The notes below the pieces were generated by a model. That model saw only the letters and a program-made list of their open reading frames with translations. It had not been told where the DNA came from and searched no databases. From Asterochloris sp. CNOR1 (Eukaryota; Chlorophyta; Trebouxiophyceae; Trebouxiales; Trebouxiaceae): a stretch of 64,000 nt of DNA. The stretch is taken from the NCBI GenBank assembly GCA_963969365.1, contig OZ017752.1, forward strand, positions 186,001 to 250,000, written 5' to 3'. How positions within the stretch are numbered: the first letter of the stretch is position 1; every line of letters begins with the position of its first letter. Positions 46,801 through 56,656 of this stretch are shown here, piece by piece. Both the position numbers and the translations under genes were made by a program.

Positions 46801-48600
46801 TGGCGCCTGACCCCATGAGGAGGGGCCTGATGTAGAGCGACCCGCGGCCGTGGGGGGGGACATAGTCTGCGTTGGAGGCCACCAGCTCTTGCACAGCAGC
46901 CAGGAAGAGGTCCTCTGGTGGGGGCGGCATGCTGAGGCGCGCTGCCCCCGCCTGCATACGCGCGGCGTTCTGGTCTGGCCTGCAAGGCAGTAAGTGGGAG
47001 TTGGAATTGTACTAGCTGTGTGGGTAGAAGGGGAGGATGCCGAGGCACGCTGCACCCACTGCAATCTGAGCGGCTTCCTGGTCCAGTCTGCAGAAACACA
47101 ACTGAGATGGCTGCGAGAAGACGTGGGGACGCTCAGGCAGGGGATGTTGGAGAGCAGCTGAGGCAGACAGGCCAGCATCCTGGACGATGATGCTTGGGCA
47201 GTTCACAAATTTGCTGGTTCTGGCCCAGCTGCAGCGCTGCCAACTCCTTGGCTCTCAGCACTCGCCCCAAAGCTGTGACCTACCTGAAAAGCACAATCGT
47301 GCCCTGAGGGGTCCGCTGCGCCTTCATGCCCTCAAAGATGGACTGCCCATAATTGAGGACCTGCACAGTCAGTAACAGGATTGTTGAAGAGGTGCATTTC
47401 AGGTGGGGGACACGCAGCATTTAGCCAGCGCGGATGGCGTGTGGAAAAGCGGCCTGCAGGCAGCGGACTGTTAGCAAGCATCTGACCCAGCAAGCAGTTG
47501 TAGGGACAAGGCAGCCTTGGCCCACATGCAGTGCATCGACAGGCCTCCTGCTTGAGACTCTGAGACAGGCCATCTGCTCACCTGCGCGCTGGGCATCATC
47601 TGGAGGGGGCCGTAGGGTTTAATGTTACCTAGCCAGCCTGCCTGGGGTGACCACTCCGCCACATACATGTTCTGCACATGGCACAGGGAGCTCTCACGAC
47701 CAGCAGCACAAAAGTAGGCTATGTGGTGCTCAGAAGAAGAAACCCTGAATTAGTGCAGTCCCACAATTGCAGAGGGTTCTGCCTATGGGACTGGCTGCAC
47801 CAACAAGCGAATCAGTGGTGGGTTTTTGAGGAGTCAGGAGACAGCAGAGCTGTGAGCGCATTGGAGCAGCCATTGGGGGTGGGCACACAAAAGTCCAGGG
47901 ACAACAGATCAGGTCCTTTCAGATCCGCCTGGATGTGCACGGACTTTGGCCCAGTCCGCCACATGCCTTCAGGCACAGACCAACAACTTACTGGTGCAAC
48001 ATGGTCGAGCCCGAAGCCAAGTGAGTCCCAAGTGATGTTTTTCTGACGCCTGCAGGCATGTGCCAATCCTGAGCAGTGACAAGAACCCTGCTGCTAAGAT
48101 TGGTGCTGCGCATGCAGCTGCCACGCTTGCAGCAGGGGCGCTGCATGTTGCAGCTGGTGCTGCTGCAGCGCAAGACGGCAGACCATGGCCCTGCTTTGCA
48201 CTGGTCTATGAAGAGGCATGCGAGAAGTTGCTCGTTGTCATGGCCAGAGTCATGCTGCCAAGCCATCGCAAAGATGTGCCCCGCTGCAGAGGTATGCTTA
48301 GGGTCTGTGCAAGGTCTCGGACAGGACTGATGCAGCCCCATGCAACAGCACAGAGCCCAGGTGACTGGTGGTAGTCTGCTTCCTGCATTTACTGGCTGGC
48401 TAACACCGGTGGTGAAGTGCGACCAAGGTGACTCACGTGTCTGGCGTCTGCTGCTGGGCCTCTGCAATGGCAGCCTGCGCCTCAAATGCTGTGCAGTACT
48501 GGCGGTGGCGCAGGGGCCCGCAGGAGGCCGTCTGCAGCCTGTGCAACCTGCACAACCTGCAGGCATTGGCAGGTGCCTCAGAAGCTGCATGCGAGGGCAT
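43579..48600 (-). CDS. BCAT: branched-chain amino acid aminotransferase
   Basis: Nine exons join in phase to 400 residues: 48437-48600, 47992-48049, 47582-47671, 47284-47360, 46730-46979, 45821-45922, 45117-45263, 43923-44130, 43579-43685 (TGA). Class IV PLP-aminotransferase marks are LGFGLDHVAP, MYVAEWSPQAGW, VLNYGQSIFEGMKAQRTPQG, RPLLMGSGAILGLGPAPSYT, GGTKAAGNYSP (Lys240 should bind PLP), SSCNIFTVKGN, GTILPGVTRKSV and EDKFGWVVPV. It interconverts Leu, Ile and Val with their 2-oxoacids. About 60 residues precede the conserved core. They are Arg- and Cys-rich and start MPSHAASEAPANACRLCRLH, which suggests an organelle leader; plastid and mitochondrion cannot be told apart. Its oxoacid products are substrates of the enzyme containing the BCKDHB subunit encoded nearby. 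At least three of its introns hold copies of the next exon's start. Confidence 0.95.
45318..45358 (-). repeat. copy of BCAT exon 7 start and acceptor
   Basis: On the minus strand, CATGTGCAG then GTGCTGAACTGCCAGCTGGC, AGCCAAAGAGGAG repeats the start of the real exon (45263 downward: CATGCAG, GTGCTCAACTGCCAGCTGGC, AGCCAAGAAGGAG). It lies about 90 bases upstream and keeps a usable acceptor and about 12 codons before diverging. Confidence 0.85.
45935..46160 (-). repeat. tandem copies of BCAT exon 6 start and acceptor
   Basis: The exon begins after CTGCCTGCAG with GGAGGGCAGCTCACCCCCAT and AGACCTGGTGGTGGAGGA. The intron before it carries three more copies at spacing of about 70 bases (near 45995, 46067 and 46139). 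They alternate between AGACCTGGTGGTGGAGGA and TTGCCC(C/T)GGTAGTGAAAGA versions. A further remnant lies near 46445-46470. Each keeps CTGCCTGCAG as a potential acceptor. Confidence 0.85.
47010..47095 (-). repeat. decayed copy of BCAT exon 5 start and acceptor
   Basis: The real exon starts (R)PDQNAARMQAGAARLSMPPP. Upstream on the minus strand, after TTTCTGCAG, lies (R)LDQEAAQIAVGAACLGILPF in the same frame relation to the acceptor. About 70 bases match with substitutions. Confidence 0.8.
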
Positions 48601-49992
48601 CTCACATAATGTGCTGAGAGCAGAATCTCAGGTGCTTACCCCGAGACAAACCTGCTGCCACTGCTGCTCAGCTGACCATCAAGCAACCTGCACATTGCAT
48701 CAGATGATTTGTAACATTTCAGCCTGCATGGCAGGTGCAAAAACCAACAGGAGAGGGGCTGACCGATGCCTGGTGCCTGCTGTCAAACGGCTTTGGAGAT
48801 GCATCTGCAACGTCCTCAGCATAAGCCGCAATGGCAGGGCTGGCAATCAGTCAAAGCAGCCTCAAATCCTGTTCAGCAGAAGGTATAGCCTCTACGGTGG
48901 CCTGAAGCAGCAGTCAGCTGATGATTACAGAACCAGCAGTCAGCTGATGACAGGTAGGCACACGAAGGTCATGATTTCCACTCTGCAGGGGTGGACGTTG
49001 GGCGTTGTCTTCCCCAAAGACACGGCTGACACATATGATCTGAAATGCCTGGCTGCTCACTAGTTGATGCATGCTAAGTGGCGGGAGGCAGTACCTTCCT
49101 GGTGCACTTCCATGTCAATGTGGCACCCCTTGGATTGGTGGCCAAGCCTTCTGCTGGACTCTTGAGAGGTTTGCTCTGCCAAAATTTTCACTGATCACGC
49201 CAGCTGGTGGCAGCCATCTGCTGGTTGCTGGTTCTTAATGTTCATGACATGTGATTAATTGGACTGTCTGCAGCTGTGGCAGGTCTTCAGGGAGCAATAC
49301 ACCTGACAAAGTAACATTGCTGACCTGCTAAGACCAAAGCGCCAGTGTTGACTAGCTGCTAGCTACGCTTCAGAGGCATTGGTGAAAGAGTGCAGCAAGT
49401 TGTGCCCAACGCTTGACCATCACTGTCCAGGACCCTCGACTGCAAAGCTGCTGCAGCTGCAGGCATTGAAGACCTTGTTGGCAACCAGAGCCTGGGCTTA
49501 GACAGGGATGGAAGAGTCTGCCCACAGCCATGGCGCCATCACCTACTCGGTCTGCACCTGGTTGGCTGGCGACACCCACTTTCAAGACCCTTCTACCCCA
49601 AACTGGAATTTGAAAGCCACACCTTGGCCCTTGTCATTCAATCCACAGAGAAATTTGAGGTCACCACGAAATGCACAGTGACGGCGCAAGCCACTACAGC
49701 ATCTGGCTATGGCAAACGAAATCTTGAGTGCTTGAGAGGTGCTGGCGCCTGGTCAAACAATCTGCAGGCGCAAGAGCGACTGAATTTCTATAAGATTGAG
49801 TTATGCCTGAGGGTGGCTTGAACAGCCTGTTGGAGGCTGAGGTGGTGTACCAAATGGTGACCAGCATGAACAGCATTGCTTCCTGCAGTGAAGGCGCCTC
49901 TCATCCTTTCAGCGTGTGGCAGTCAGCATTGACCAAAGCATTCTTCCAAAACTGTTTGCTGTGAGCAAAGTTGAGGCAGGGTGTCCAGGCTC
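48601..49992. other. BCAT upstream region, no supported gene
   Basis: This must contain the BCAT promoter and the 3' end of the SDR39U1-like gene. A plus-strand frame at 49624-49821 (KFEVTTKCTVTAQATTASGY) looks somewhat protein-like and ends in TGA, and a fragment near 49090-49170 (VHFHVNVAPLGLVAKP) could belong with it. They may be remnants of a gene, but no family or start is evident. Confidence 0.35.
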
Positions 49993-50124
49993 TCAACCCT
50001 GAAGAATGCTGTGAAGGGCATCGTCCACTTGCTGATACTGAAAGGGGAACCCAGCTTCTTGCGCTCTGGTTGGTAGCACTCGCTGCCCATCCAAGACGAC
50101 AGATGCGCCCTCTCCAAGCAGCGT
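49993..50124 (-). CDS. duplicate terminal exon of the SDR39U1-like gene
   Basis: After an acceptor (CCCCCAG) the minus strand encodes 43 residues and a TGA, closely similar to the 45-residue terminal exon at 50225-50362. Both contain [16 protein letters not shown] and (Q/R)YQQVD(D/K)AL. Reading phase at the acceptor is the same (phase 0), and no frameshift or stop breaks it. It could be an alternative last exon giving a second protein C-terminus, or a young unused duplicate. Differences cluster at ordinary substitution positions (for example PTRAQEAGFPF against [11 protein letters not shown]), which argues that it was constrained for some time. Confidence 0.6.
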   Translation of the reverse strand, partial: TLLGEGASVVLDGQRVLPTRAQEAGFPFQYQQVDDALHSILQG

Positions 50125-50224
50125 CTGGGGGCAGGGAACATCATCAAATCAGCACTCTATCAATTCAACGGCTTGCGCCTATGTCTGGGCCAGGTAAGAC
50201 TCCAAGACAGAGGATCCTGCGGTT

Positions 50225-53200
50225 TCACTGTCCAGCAAAACCCAGGCTGCGCAAGGCCTTGTCCACTTGTTGGTATCTAAAGCTGAAGCCCTCTGCCTGC
50301 GCCCGGGCTGGCAGCACTCGCTGCCCGTCCAGCACGACAGACGCCCCCTCCCCAAGAATGGACTGTAGCATGCAGTGCAGGCAGGCTGTCATGTCAGAGC
50401 TGAGCAGTGCAGGCAGCAGGCTGGCGGCGCCAGGCAGTATGCTGGTGGCTTCAGGCTGGGCGCAACTGCAGGAACATTGTGCAGAGCAACGCCGCCTGGG
50501 CGTGATGCTCGGCACAGTTGAAGTTGACAAACCACCCACTGTAGCACAGTAGCGTGCTCAATCAAAGTCATGCCAGCTGCCATCAAGCCTCCCGGGTGGC
50601 AAGCAGGCAGGACGTGGCACTTGCCTTCACTGAGCAACTTCCAAGCTGCTAATCACTAAGCACCCAACGCACCCAATGCTACAGTTATGTGAGGGCCCTG
50701 CACTGGGCTGCGAGGCGCTCCTGTCATCAAGCAACCCAGGTACAAACATGGCCAGCTGACACTAGCAGCACGAACAGGCCACACCCCTCTTCAAAGGATC
50801 CAGCAAGACATGCTGCCATGCCCAGGCATGCAGTCACCTGGAGGGCAGAGTCCTGGACATCACAAGGCAGACCCACAGGCAAAGGCCACCCTTTTCACAG
50901 GATTTACAAAGACACGGGCACTCACCTGCAGGGCAAACTCCGGCACAGGCAGCCAGGAGGGGCGTCCTAGCACACTTCCCAGGGAGGAGCATAGCTCTGC
51001 CATGCGCACAGGATTTGGCGCTGTTGCGTTGTAGACACCAGAGTAGGCGCTGTTCTGCAGGGCCTCGACGTAGAAGCTGACCAAGTCGTCCCTGGCAGCA
51101 GCAGCGTTGGGCTGGGAGCTGTGCATAGGTGGCGTGGCTCATGTGTGAAGCAGGCCTGGTAATGCAGCTGCTCCCTGGCCTTTCCAGGGGCAGTGCTGCC
51201 ATGAGCAGAGATGACGTAATTCTAGCAGGGCAACAAGCATCAGCCAGTGGCCTGCTGCTCCTGTTTGCCTCAGGGCCAGATTGCGTCATGGCGGGAGTTC
51301 AAGCCTGTTACGTCGAGCAGGAAGCCCCACTGGTGGCTCAGGAGGCACCAGGGTGCCGGTAGCAGTTGATGCATGGTCACTCTGAACCCATCGGAAAGTG
51401 GCAGCTGCCTACCTGTGGATCCAGGACATCCACTGCTGCCCACTGCCCAGGGGCCCCCCAGCAAAGATCTGGAAGACAGGGGTCATCTTGGCCATAGCCC
51501 CGCCCTCCTTGGCCAGCACAATGCCTGTGCGCACCTGCATGGGCAGGACACCTCAGGCAGGCAACAGCAGATGAGGTCAGAATCTTCTCTCTTCAGAGAG
51601 TGATACGAGGCCTCCCCGCGGATCTGCATGTGGGCAGCAGCCAAGATCCTGCAGGCAGAGCAGGGTGATTGGAGTCAGCAGTACAGCAGTGGGCGGTGTC
51701 AGCTGAGTGCTTGGTGTGATACCGCTCTGTGCTTAAGAGGGTGTCGGATGGCTGGCGAGGTAGCTTGCCGATGAGGTTTAGCTAGGCAGTGATAATGTTG
51801 GGACAGCTGAACTCCCTTAGCACCCCTAGCGTCATTGTGACTGCAGCATGAGCTGATACCTGCTTACAGCTGCAGCCTGCTGTGCACAGTGGATGCCTCA
51901 AGGCCCCTGCGACTGCAGACTCACCACGACAACCCTGTCGATCTGTGCTCCCTGCGCTGCAGCTTCCCACTCCCGGCAGACCTCTGCCAGGTAGTCGTTG
52001 CCGCTGTTGCTGCCCTCGTTGAAGGTCTGGCTCAGGCTGCTGCCGTAGAAGCCCACCGCAGAAGCTGAGCACAGGACTTTGGGGCGCTCCCCCTGAGGCA
52101 GGGAGTTGATGACCTCCTGCAGCGTGACAAATTAACTCAAGACAGACTCCAGCAGACAGTACAGCCTGCGCACAGGCACTCACAAGCTCTGACTCTTGAT
52201 GCTTTGTCCAGGCAACAGGCAGAGCTGCATAGGGTGCTGCGCATTCTCTGATTGCAGCCATGCCGCAGCGTGACAGAGCGCAGTTATCATGTGTGTCAAT
52301 GCTTTGCAGGAGAGATCTTGGGTCCAATCGTGACAAAGCTGTCAAGCTGTGCTCTTGACTCACCACTAGCTGCTGGGTGAGGCCCACGCGGGAGCGCTTG
52401 ATCTCACGCTTCAGCCCCTCCGACCAGCGCGTCGAGATGGGCTCACCTGCAGGCACCAGCAGGCCAAAGGAATGTTCCACACTTGCACGGGACACCTCAT
52501 TGCTGCGAGGCACATGCCTGCTGTGACACCAGCTGTTGCCCCAAAAGAGATGGACACTGCACAAAGCTGCATATGCAGGCCAACCTGCATGCTGCGATAA
52601 TTTGGCTTAGCCTGCTACAGCAGGCGCATCAGCTTACAAAGCTGCAATGCAAACAGCTGAGCATGGCCAGGCACAGCCTCAGCGTCACAGCTCTGGGTGC
52701 GCTGCTGTCAAGCAAGGTTGACAGCCCAGGGACCACAGCACTAGATTGTTTGCATTGCATATGCAGCTAAGCCTCATTGACCAGGCACAATCCCAGCGAC
52801 TCACAGCACCAGGTGAGATGCTCACCAGCCAGGTTGATGACCCCATCGGAGCCCTTCAGGGCATCTGCCATCCGTGAGAAGGGGTAGAACTCAACCCGAG
52901 GGTACTGCAGCTTGTTGCGGGCCTTGTCGGGGTTGCGGCTTAGCACGCGCACGGCGTTGCCCTGGGAAGCCAGCTTTGCCACCAGGCGGCTGCCTACAAG
53001 ACCTGTGGCCCCTGCAGTGGCATGAGGTACGGTGGTCACAAGGTCAGGGCAGAGAGTGGCATGGAGCCTGGTACTAATGAGGGGAGGGCAGAGGACACCA
53101 TGTTTCAAGTCAGCAGCCCTGTTTGGCAGTGACATCAGATAGTGCAGAGTACTAGTTTCTGCAGCACTGCCACGGCAGGGGCCGCCCTACAGGGATTCTA

Positions 53201-53953
53201 AGGGCTGCTGTCGGCACCAGCCTGGGACGAAGGCTGCAGAGTCAAACGGTAAGGCAGTAAACAGCCAAGCAGCTGCCCGCCAGGCCAGATGCACCTGCAA
53301 CGCCCAGCATAGACTGCTTTGTGTAAAAGCCAATGCTGGGAGTGCTGTTGTAAACAATGCTCACTGAACGACCACCAGGGGGCTGCACCTGCACTGACAT
53401 TACACTGCAGTCAGGGCTGCTCCAGCCGCCAGCAACTGGACACTGCATTCTAAAGGTTCAGGCAGATGTGTACATTGCCCAGACACCTACAGAGGCAGGC
53501 CCACAGGCACCTCAGCACTGCTGCTAGCAGCAGAAGAGGACACAGCCATGGGCCAGTGGTCCCTCAGCGGAGGCTGGGACATGTGTTTTCCAGCCCAATG
53601 CAGTGGCATCTGGAAATGCTGAGCTGCACACGTTCTCAGTCAGGCCATGCCTGCACTAACTAAGGCATGGATAGCCTCTGGCAGCATGACCTCACCTCTG
53701 CGCAGCTACCTGAACTGCTGGCATCAGATGCGCAGACAACTGCTGATGCACAGCACATCATGCCAGCCCTCCCACCTGTCACTGTGATTGTCTGCTTCTC
53801 GCCATTGGCCTGTGCTCTGCATGGTGCTATACAGCTTTGCCGGCGCCTGCCTCCCTTTGTGCCAATCTGCCTGCCTATCAGCGTGCTCCTGGTGCTTCTG
53901 AGGTTGCTGGAGCCTAGTCTAGATGAAGAAGGGGACCTTGTGCGACGCGACAT
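50225..53953 (-). CDS. SDR39U1 / GIANT CHLOROPLAST 1-like epimerase
   Basis: Seven exons join in phase to 354 residues: 53776-53953, 52826-53011, 52364-52446, 51925-52116, 51413-51534, 50926-51091, 50225-50362 (TGA). The Rossmann motif [11 protein letters not shown] begins at residue 60. Then come [89 protein letters not shown] and a DUF1731-type C-terminus ([16 protein letters not shown]). The leader [20 protein letters not shown], followed by more Arg/Thr-rich sequence, is a typical plastid transit peptide. The plant relative GC1 (AtSulA) sits at the chloroplast envelope and affects plastid division; transferring that role here is inference. A second terminal exon lies downstream at 49993-50124. 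It is head to head with the Fic gene. Confidence 0.9.
53242..53300 (-). repeat. decayed copy of SDR39U1-like exon 2 start and acceptor
   Basis: In intron 1 the minus strand reads GTTGCAG, then codons for [11 protein letters not shown]. The real exon 2 reads CACTGCAG, then [14 protein letters not shown]. The copy keeps the acceptor and the frame for about 11 codons before a stop. Confidence 0.75.
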
Positions 53954-54281
53954 GGCATGGTAGCATGCCTGCGGGGACTGTGTCAGCACGATGTGAGCTC
54001 CCTGGGAGTTCTGGATCATGATGTGCATGATGTCGAGTGGTATCGAGACTCAATCATTTATCGAAATGGTTCTAATTCATTTATCAGGTCCATTTGGTCT
54101 CAGATCATAGGTCACAATGAATGCACAAAACCACCAGGGACGAGTCTATGCCAGGCACAACTCCGGCGCCATCTCAGTGTGGAAGTACAGGACTGCGTGC
54201 TTTATCCATAACATAGCAAGCTGTTCCAGTCCAGCCTGATTTCCAGTCGTTGCAGTGTGCTGATAGCTCCACGCAGCACTT
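53954..54281. promoter_or_regulatory. shared promoter region, SDR39U1-like and Fic genes
   Basis: 328 bases separate the two divergent ATGs (53953 minus, 54282 plus). The middle (54040-54115) is AT-rich compared with its surroundings, as expected for a promoter or nucleosome-depleted stretch. No specific motif is recognised. Confidence 0.45.
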
Positions 54282-56656
54282 ATGGAGCCACCCCAGCCTC
54301 CACCCGAGTCAGATGCAGACTCTGAGGCTGAATCTGCCCAGGAGGTCCCTGACAGCCTGCGCCAGTCTGAGTTCTGGCATGATGAGACCGTGGATGTCCA
54401 TACTCAGGGTGCACGCACTTGTTGCTCCTCTTGGTCCAAGATTTCTTGGGATGTGAAGCTTCCTGACTCAACTGCTTCATGGAGGTGCCTCATTGGTGAT
54501 TGGGACAAGCTTCAAGGATGCACTGGATTTCCAGGCCACAGAGACCCCTGCCTGGCACCAAGACCCCGATCTGCTGCCACCCTGCAGCCAAATGCTCAGC
54601 AATCTTCGGCTGTGGCTCGCTGAGTACAAGGCTGATGAGCAGAACTGTCACATTCAGAAGTTCATGGCGGCCTTCAGACGCTACATGGCTGCAGATTTCA
54701 TCTTTTACAACAACTCTGCAGAGGTGGGTCGAGGCCTGTTCAGAGGCATCAGGTGAAAAGCAACAGACACAGAGGCCAAGGTGTGGTGCTCATGTAGAGA
54801 CATCTGGTCAGCACCAAGAGGGTGGCAGGATCAGCATCTCTGCTGGTGGCCACCCTGGAGGTGCCAGCAGCACTTGCTGCTTTCACGACAACAGTGGCTT
54901 AGTGGTCACAGCTGATGAGGACGCTAAAATTTCACAGGCGAAGGATGCCGAAGCGCACTGCCACCATCAGCCCCAGTTCCTGGCATTGTGAAGCTTGCCA
55001 GCTGACGGCAGGCATTCATGCTGAATGACCAACTGTGCTGCTGTCTACGCCTGTGCAGGGGTTGGGGCCTGATCAAGTGTCCACCCAGCAGCTGCTCGAC
55101 AGCAGGACACTCGATCTGAGCGACGAAGCCAGGCGGCAAGTGCTGCAGATGTTCAGCGCTGTGGAGGGCTTGCACCAGCAGAGGGAGGCAGCTATTGCAG
55201 CAGGCAAACCCACTGGTGAGGAAATGGACTGATGACACCTCTTGCAGACAGAGCACGCCTTGTGCGGGTGCCTGTGCTCCCTTGAAGAGACATCACCCCA
55301 AGTCTTTCCGCATTTCAACACAATGTTTTGGGGTTTGCCATGACACACTGACGATGTCCTTGACTTGCAGCACAGCTGCAATGCCAGCTCTCCATGGATT
55401 GCTTCTGCACATCCAGACTGACAGACCTTTCAGCCAATGTGTGTCCTGTGCAGGTGGCTCTCGGTCCCCCAGGCATGGGATGCTGGGGAATACAGCTCTG
55501 TGTTCAGCAGCTGCAGTTACCCAATACCATGCTGTGCTGCAGCTGAGAGGGCATGGCTGGAGATTGACCAGATCCTCAGTGTGCACCGGAGGATGATGGA
55601 GGGTCTGGTGGCTCGGCCAGGTCTCCTGCGGGAGTCAGCAGTGGGGAGCACAGTACTCGGCGGCGGCAGGTGAGAATGGATTCACCAACTGCTTTGGAGG
55701 GCTCCAGCATGTGACAACTGTGACCTTACATGAGCTGCAAGCCCTCCAATGATGATGTGACACTGTGGTGCATGTCTGTGCACAAAGTGCAGCAAGGCCC
55801 CTGTCAGGGACAATGCTTGGCAGTGCACCAGCTGTGCTACAGCAGAAACGTGGTGTCTACCTGCTGGCATTCAATGCACATGGACAGCCCCCAAAGGAAG
55901 TTTTGGGTGACGACTGCTCTGCAGGTTCTGGTTCGACCCACCTCACCTGCTCAAGTCCAGTGTTCACCTGTGCATTGACACCTACCAGGCTTTGCTGGCG
56001 CAAATCGAGGAGCAAGGCAACGACCTGGCTTTGTACTTCAACCTTGCTGCCTGGTTGATGCTACACATGGTAAGCGCGCATGCTGTGCCAGAAACTGCGT
56101 CATGCCGCGCACAAGGCGCAGTTGCAAGGAAGCTGTTGCAGAGGGTTTGTGTTGTTGTCGCTTCAGCTTGCAAAATGCTCTGCATACTGTTGTTTTGAAG
56201 TCCGTTATGCAGCCCTCTTGTAGGTGACGCTTCATCCCTTCGATGACGGGAATGGCTGACTCTGCCGCCTGCTGGCCGACCATGTGCTGTCCGCGGTCTT
56301 CCCTTTCCCCATACCAGCCCTGCTTGATGACTCACAGCGGCGACAGGAGGTGTGTGTGGAGGCACTCATGAACGCCCGTGACCTCTCAGACCCCATGTTG
56401 ACCAGAACGAAGCCGCCCTGTGACTATGCAGCCCTGCTCATCGAGTGTGCCTGGCTCTGCTGGCAGGAGGCATGGCAGGAGCTGAAGAGGTGAATATATT
56501 GTGTTGGGCAGACAACCATGTGCAGCAGTGTGACTGGATATGATGCTCTGGTCTTGTCTGCTGCTCAAGCTCCTTTTGCATTGCAGGTGGAAGGAGCTAG
56601 GGCATCTGCGTGGTAAGCTGTTTGGTAACAAGTTTGACCATCAACGGTACTTGTAG
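54282..56656 (+). pseudogene. Fic-domain protein with TGA at the catalytic-motif Arg
   Basis: Seven exons join in phase: 54282-54408, 54485-54723, 55059-55215, 55543-55669, 55925-56069, 56224-56489, 56587-56656 (TAG), 376 codons. The N-terminal 40 residues are acidic and Pro-rich. A helix with NNSAEG (118-123) lies where class II Fic proteins carry their inhibitory (S/T)xxxE(G/N) motif. The Fic core follows: ILSVHRRMMEGL, RPGLLRES, FDPPHLL, then HPFDDGNG at 269-276. The next codon, which is Arg in HxFx(D/E)GNGR, is TGA (56257-56259); CGA to TGA is a single CpG transition. LCRLLADHVL and about 90 further residues continue in frame. Fic enzymes transfer AMP or related groups to protein hydroxyls. 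After the terminal TAG the same frame stays protein-like (LEDIKLSPEEQEYEKYAI), so that TAG may be a second nonsense change. It is a recent pseudogene, a null allele, a readthrough gene or a sequencing error. Confidence 0.75.

Noticed and set aside
51595-51650. Apparent SDR39U1-like exon ([17 protein letters not shown] on the minus strand)
   Set aside because: The exons on either side (51925-52116 and 51413-51534) join directly in phase and in family register, so no exon is needed here.
53295-53448. Alternative first exon of the SDR39U1-like gene ([12 protein letters not shown] on the minus strand)
   Set aside because: The exon at 53776-53953 gives a plastid-type leader and the expected KQTITVTG strand. 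The 53.3 kb sequence is better explained as flanking a decayed copy of exon 2.
2548-56259. Stop-codon reassignment to explain the in-frame TAG (ATPase) and TGA (Fic)
   Set aside because: Intact genes here end normally with TAA (BCKDHB), TGA (BCAT, SDR39U1-like, UNR-like, RPS26) and TAG (lipase), so none of the three is reassigned.
56257-56259. Selenocysteine at the Fic TGA
   Set aside because: The family residue is Arg, not Cys, and CGA to TGA is a simple transition. I could not evaluate a SECIS element, but nothing suggests one.
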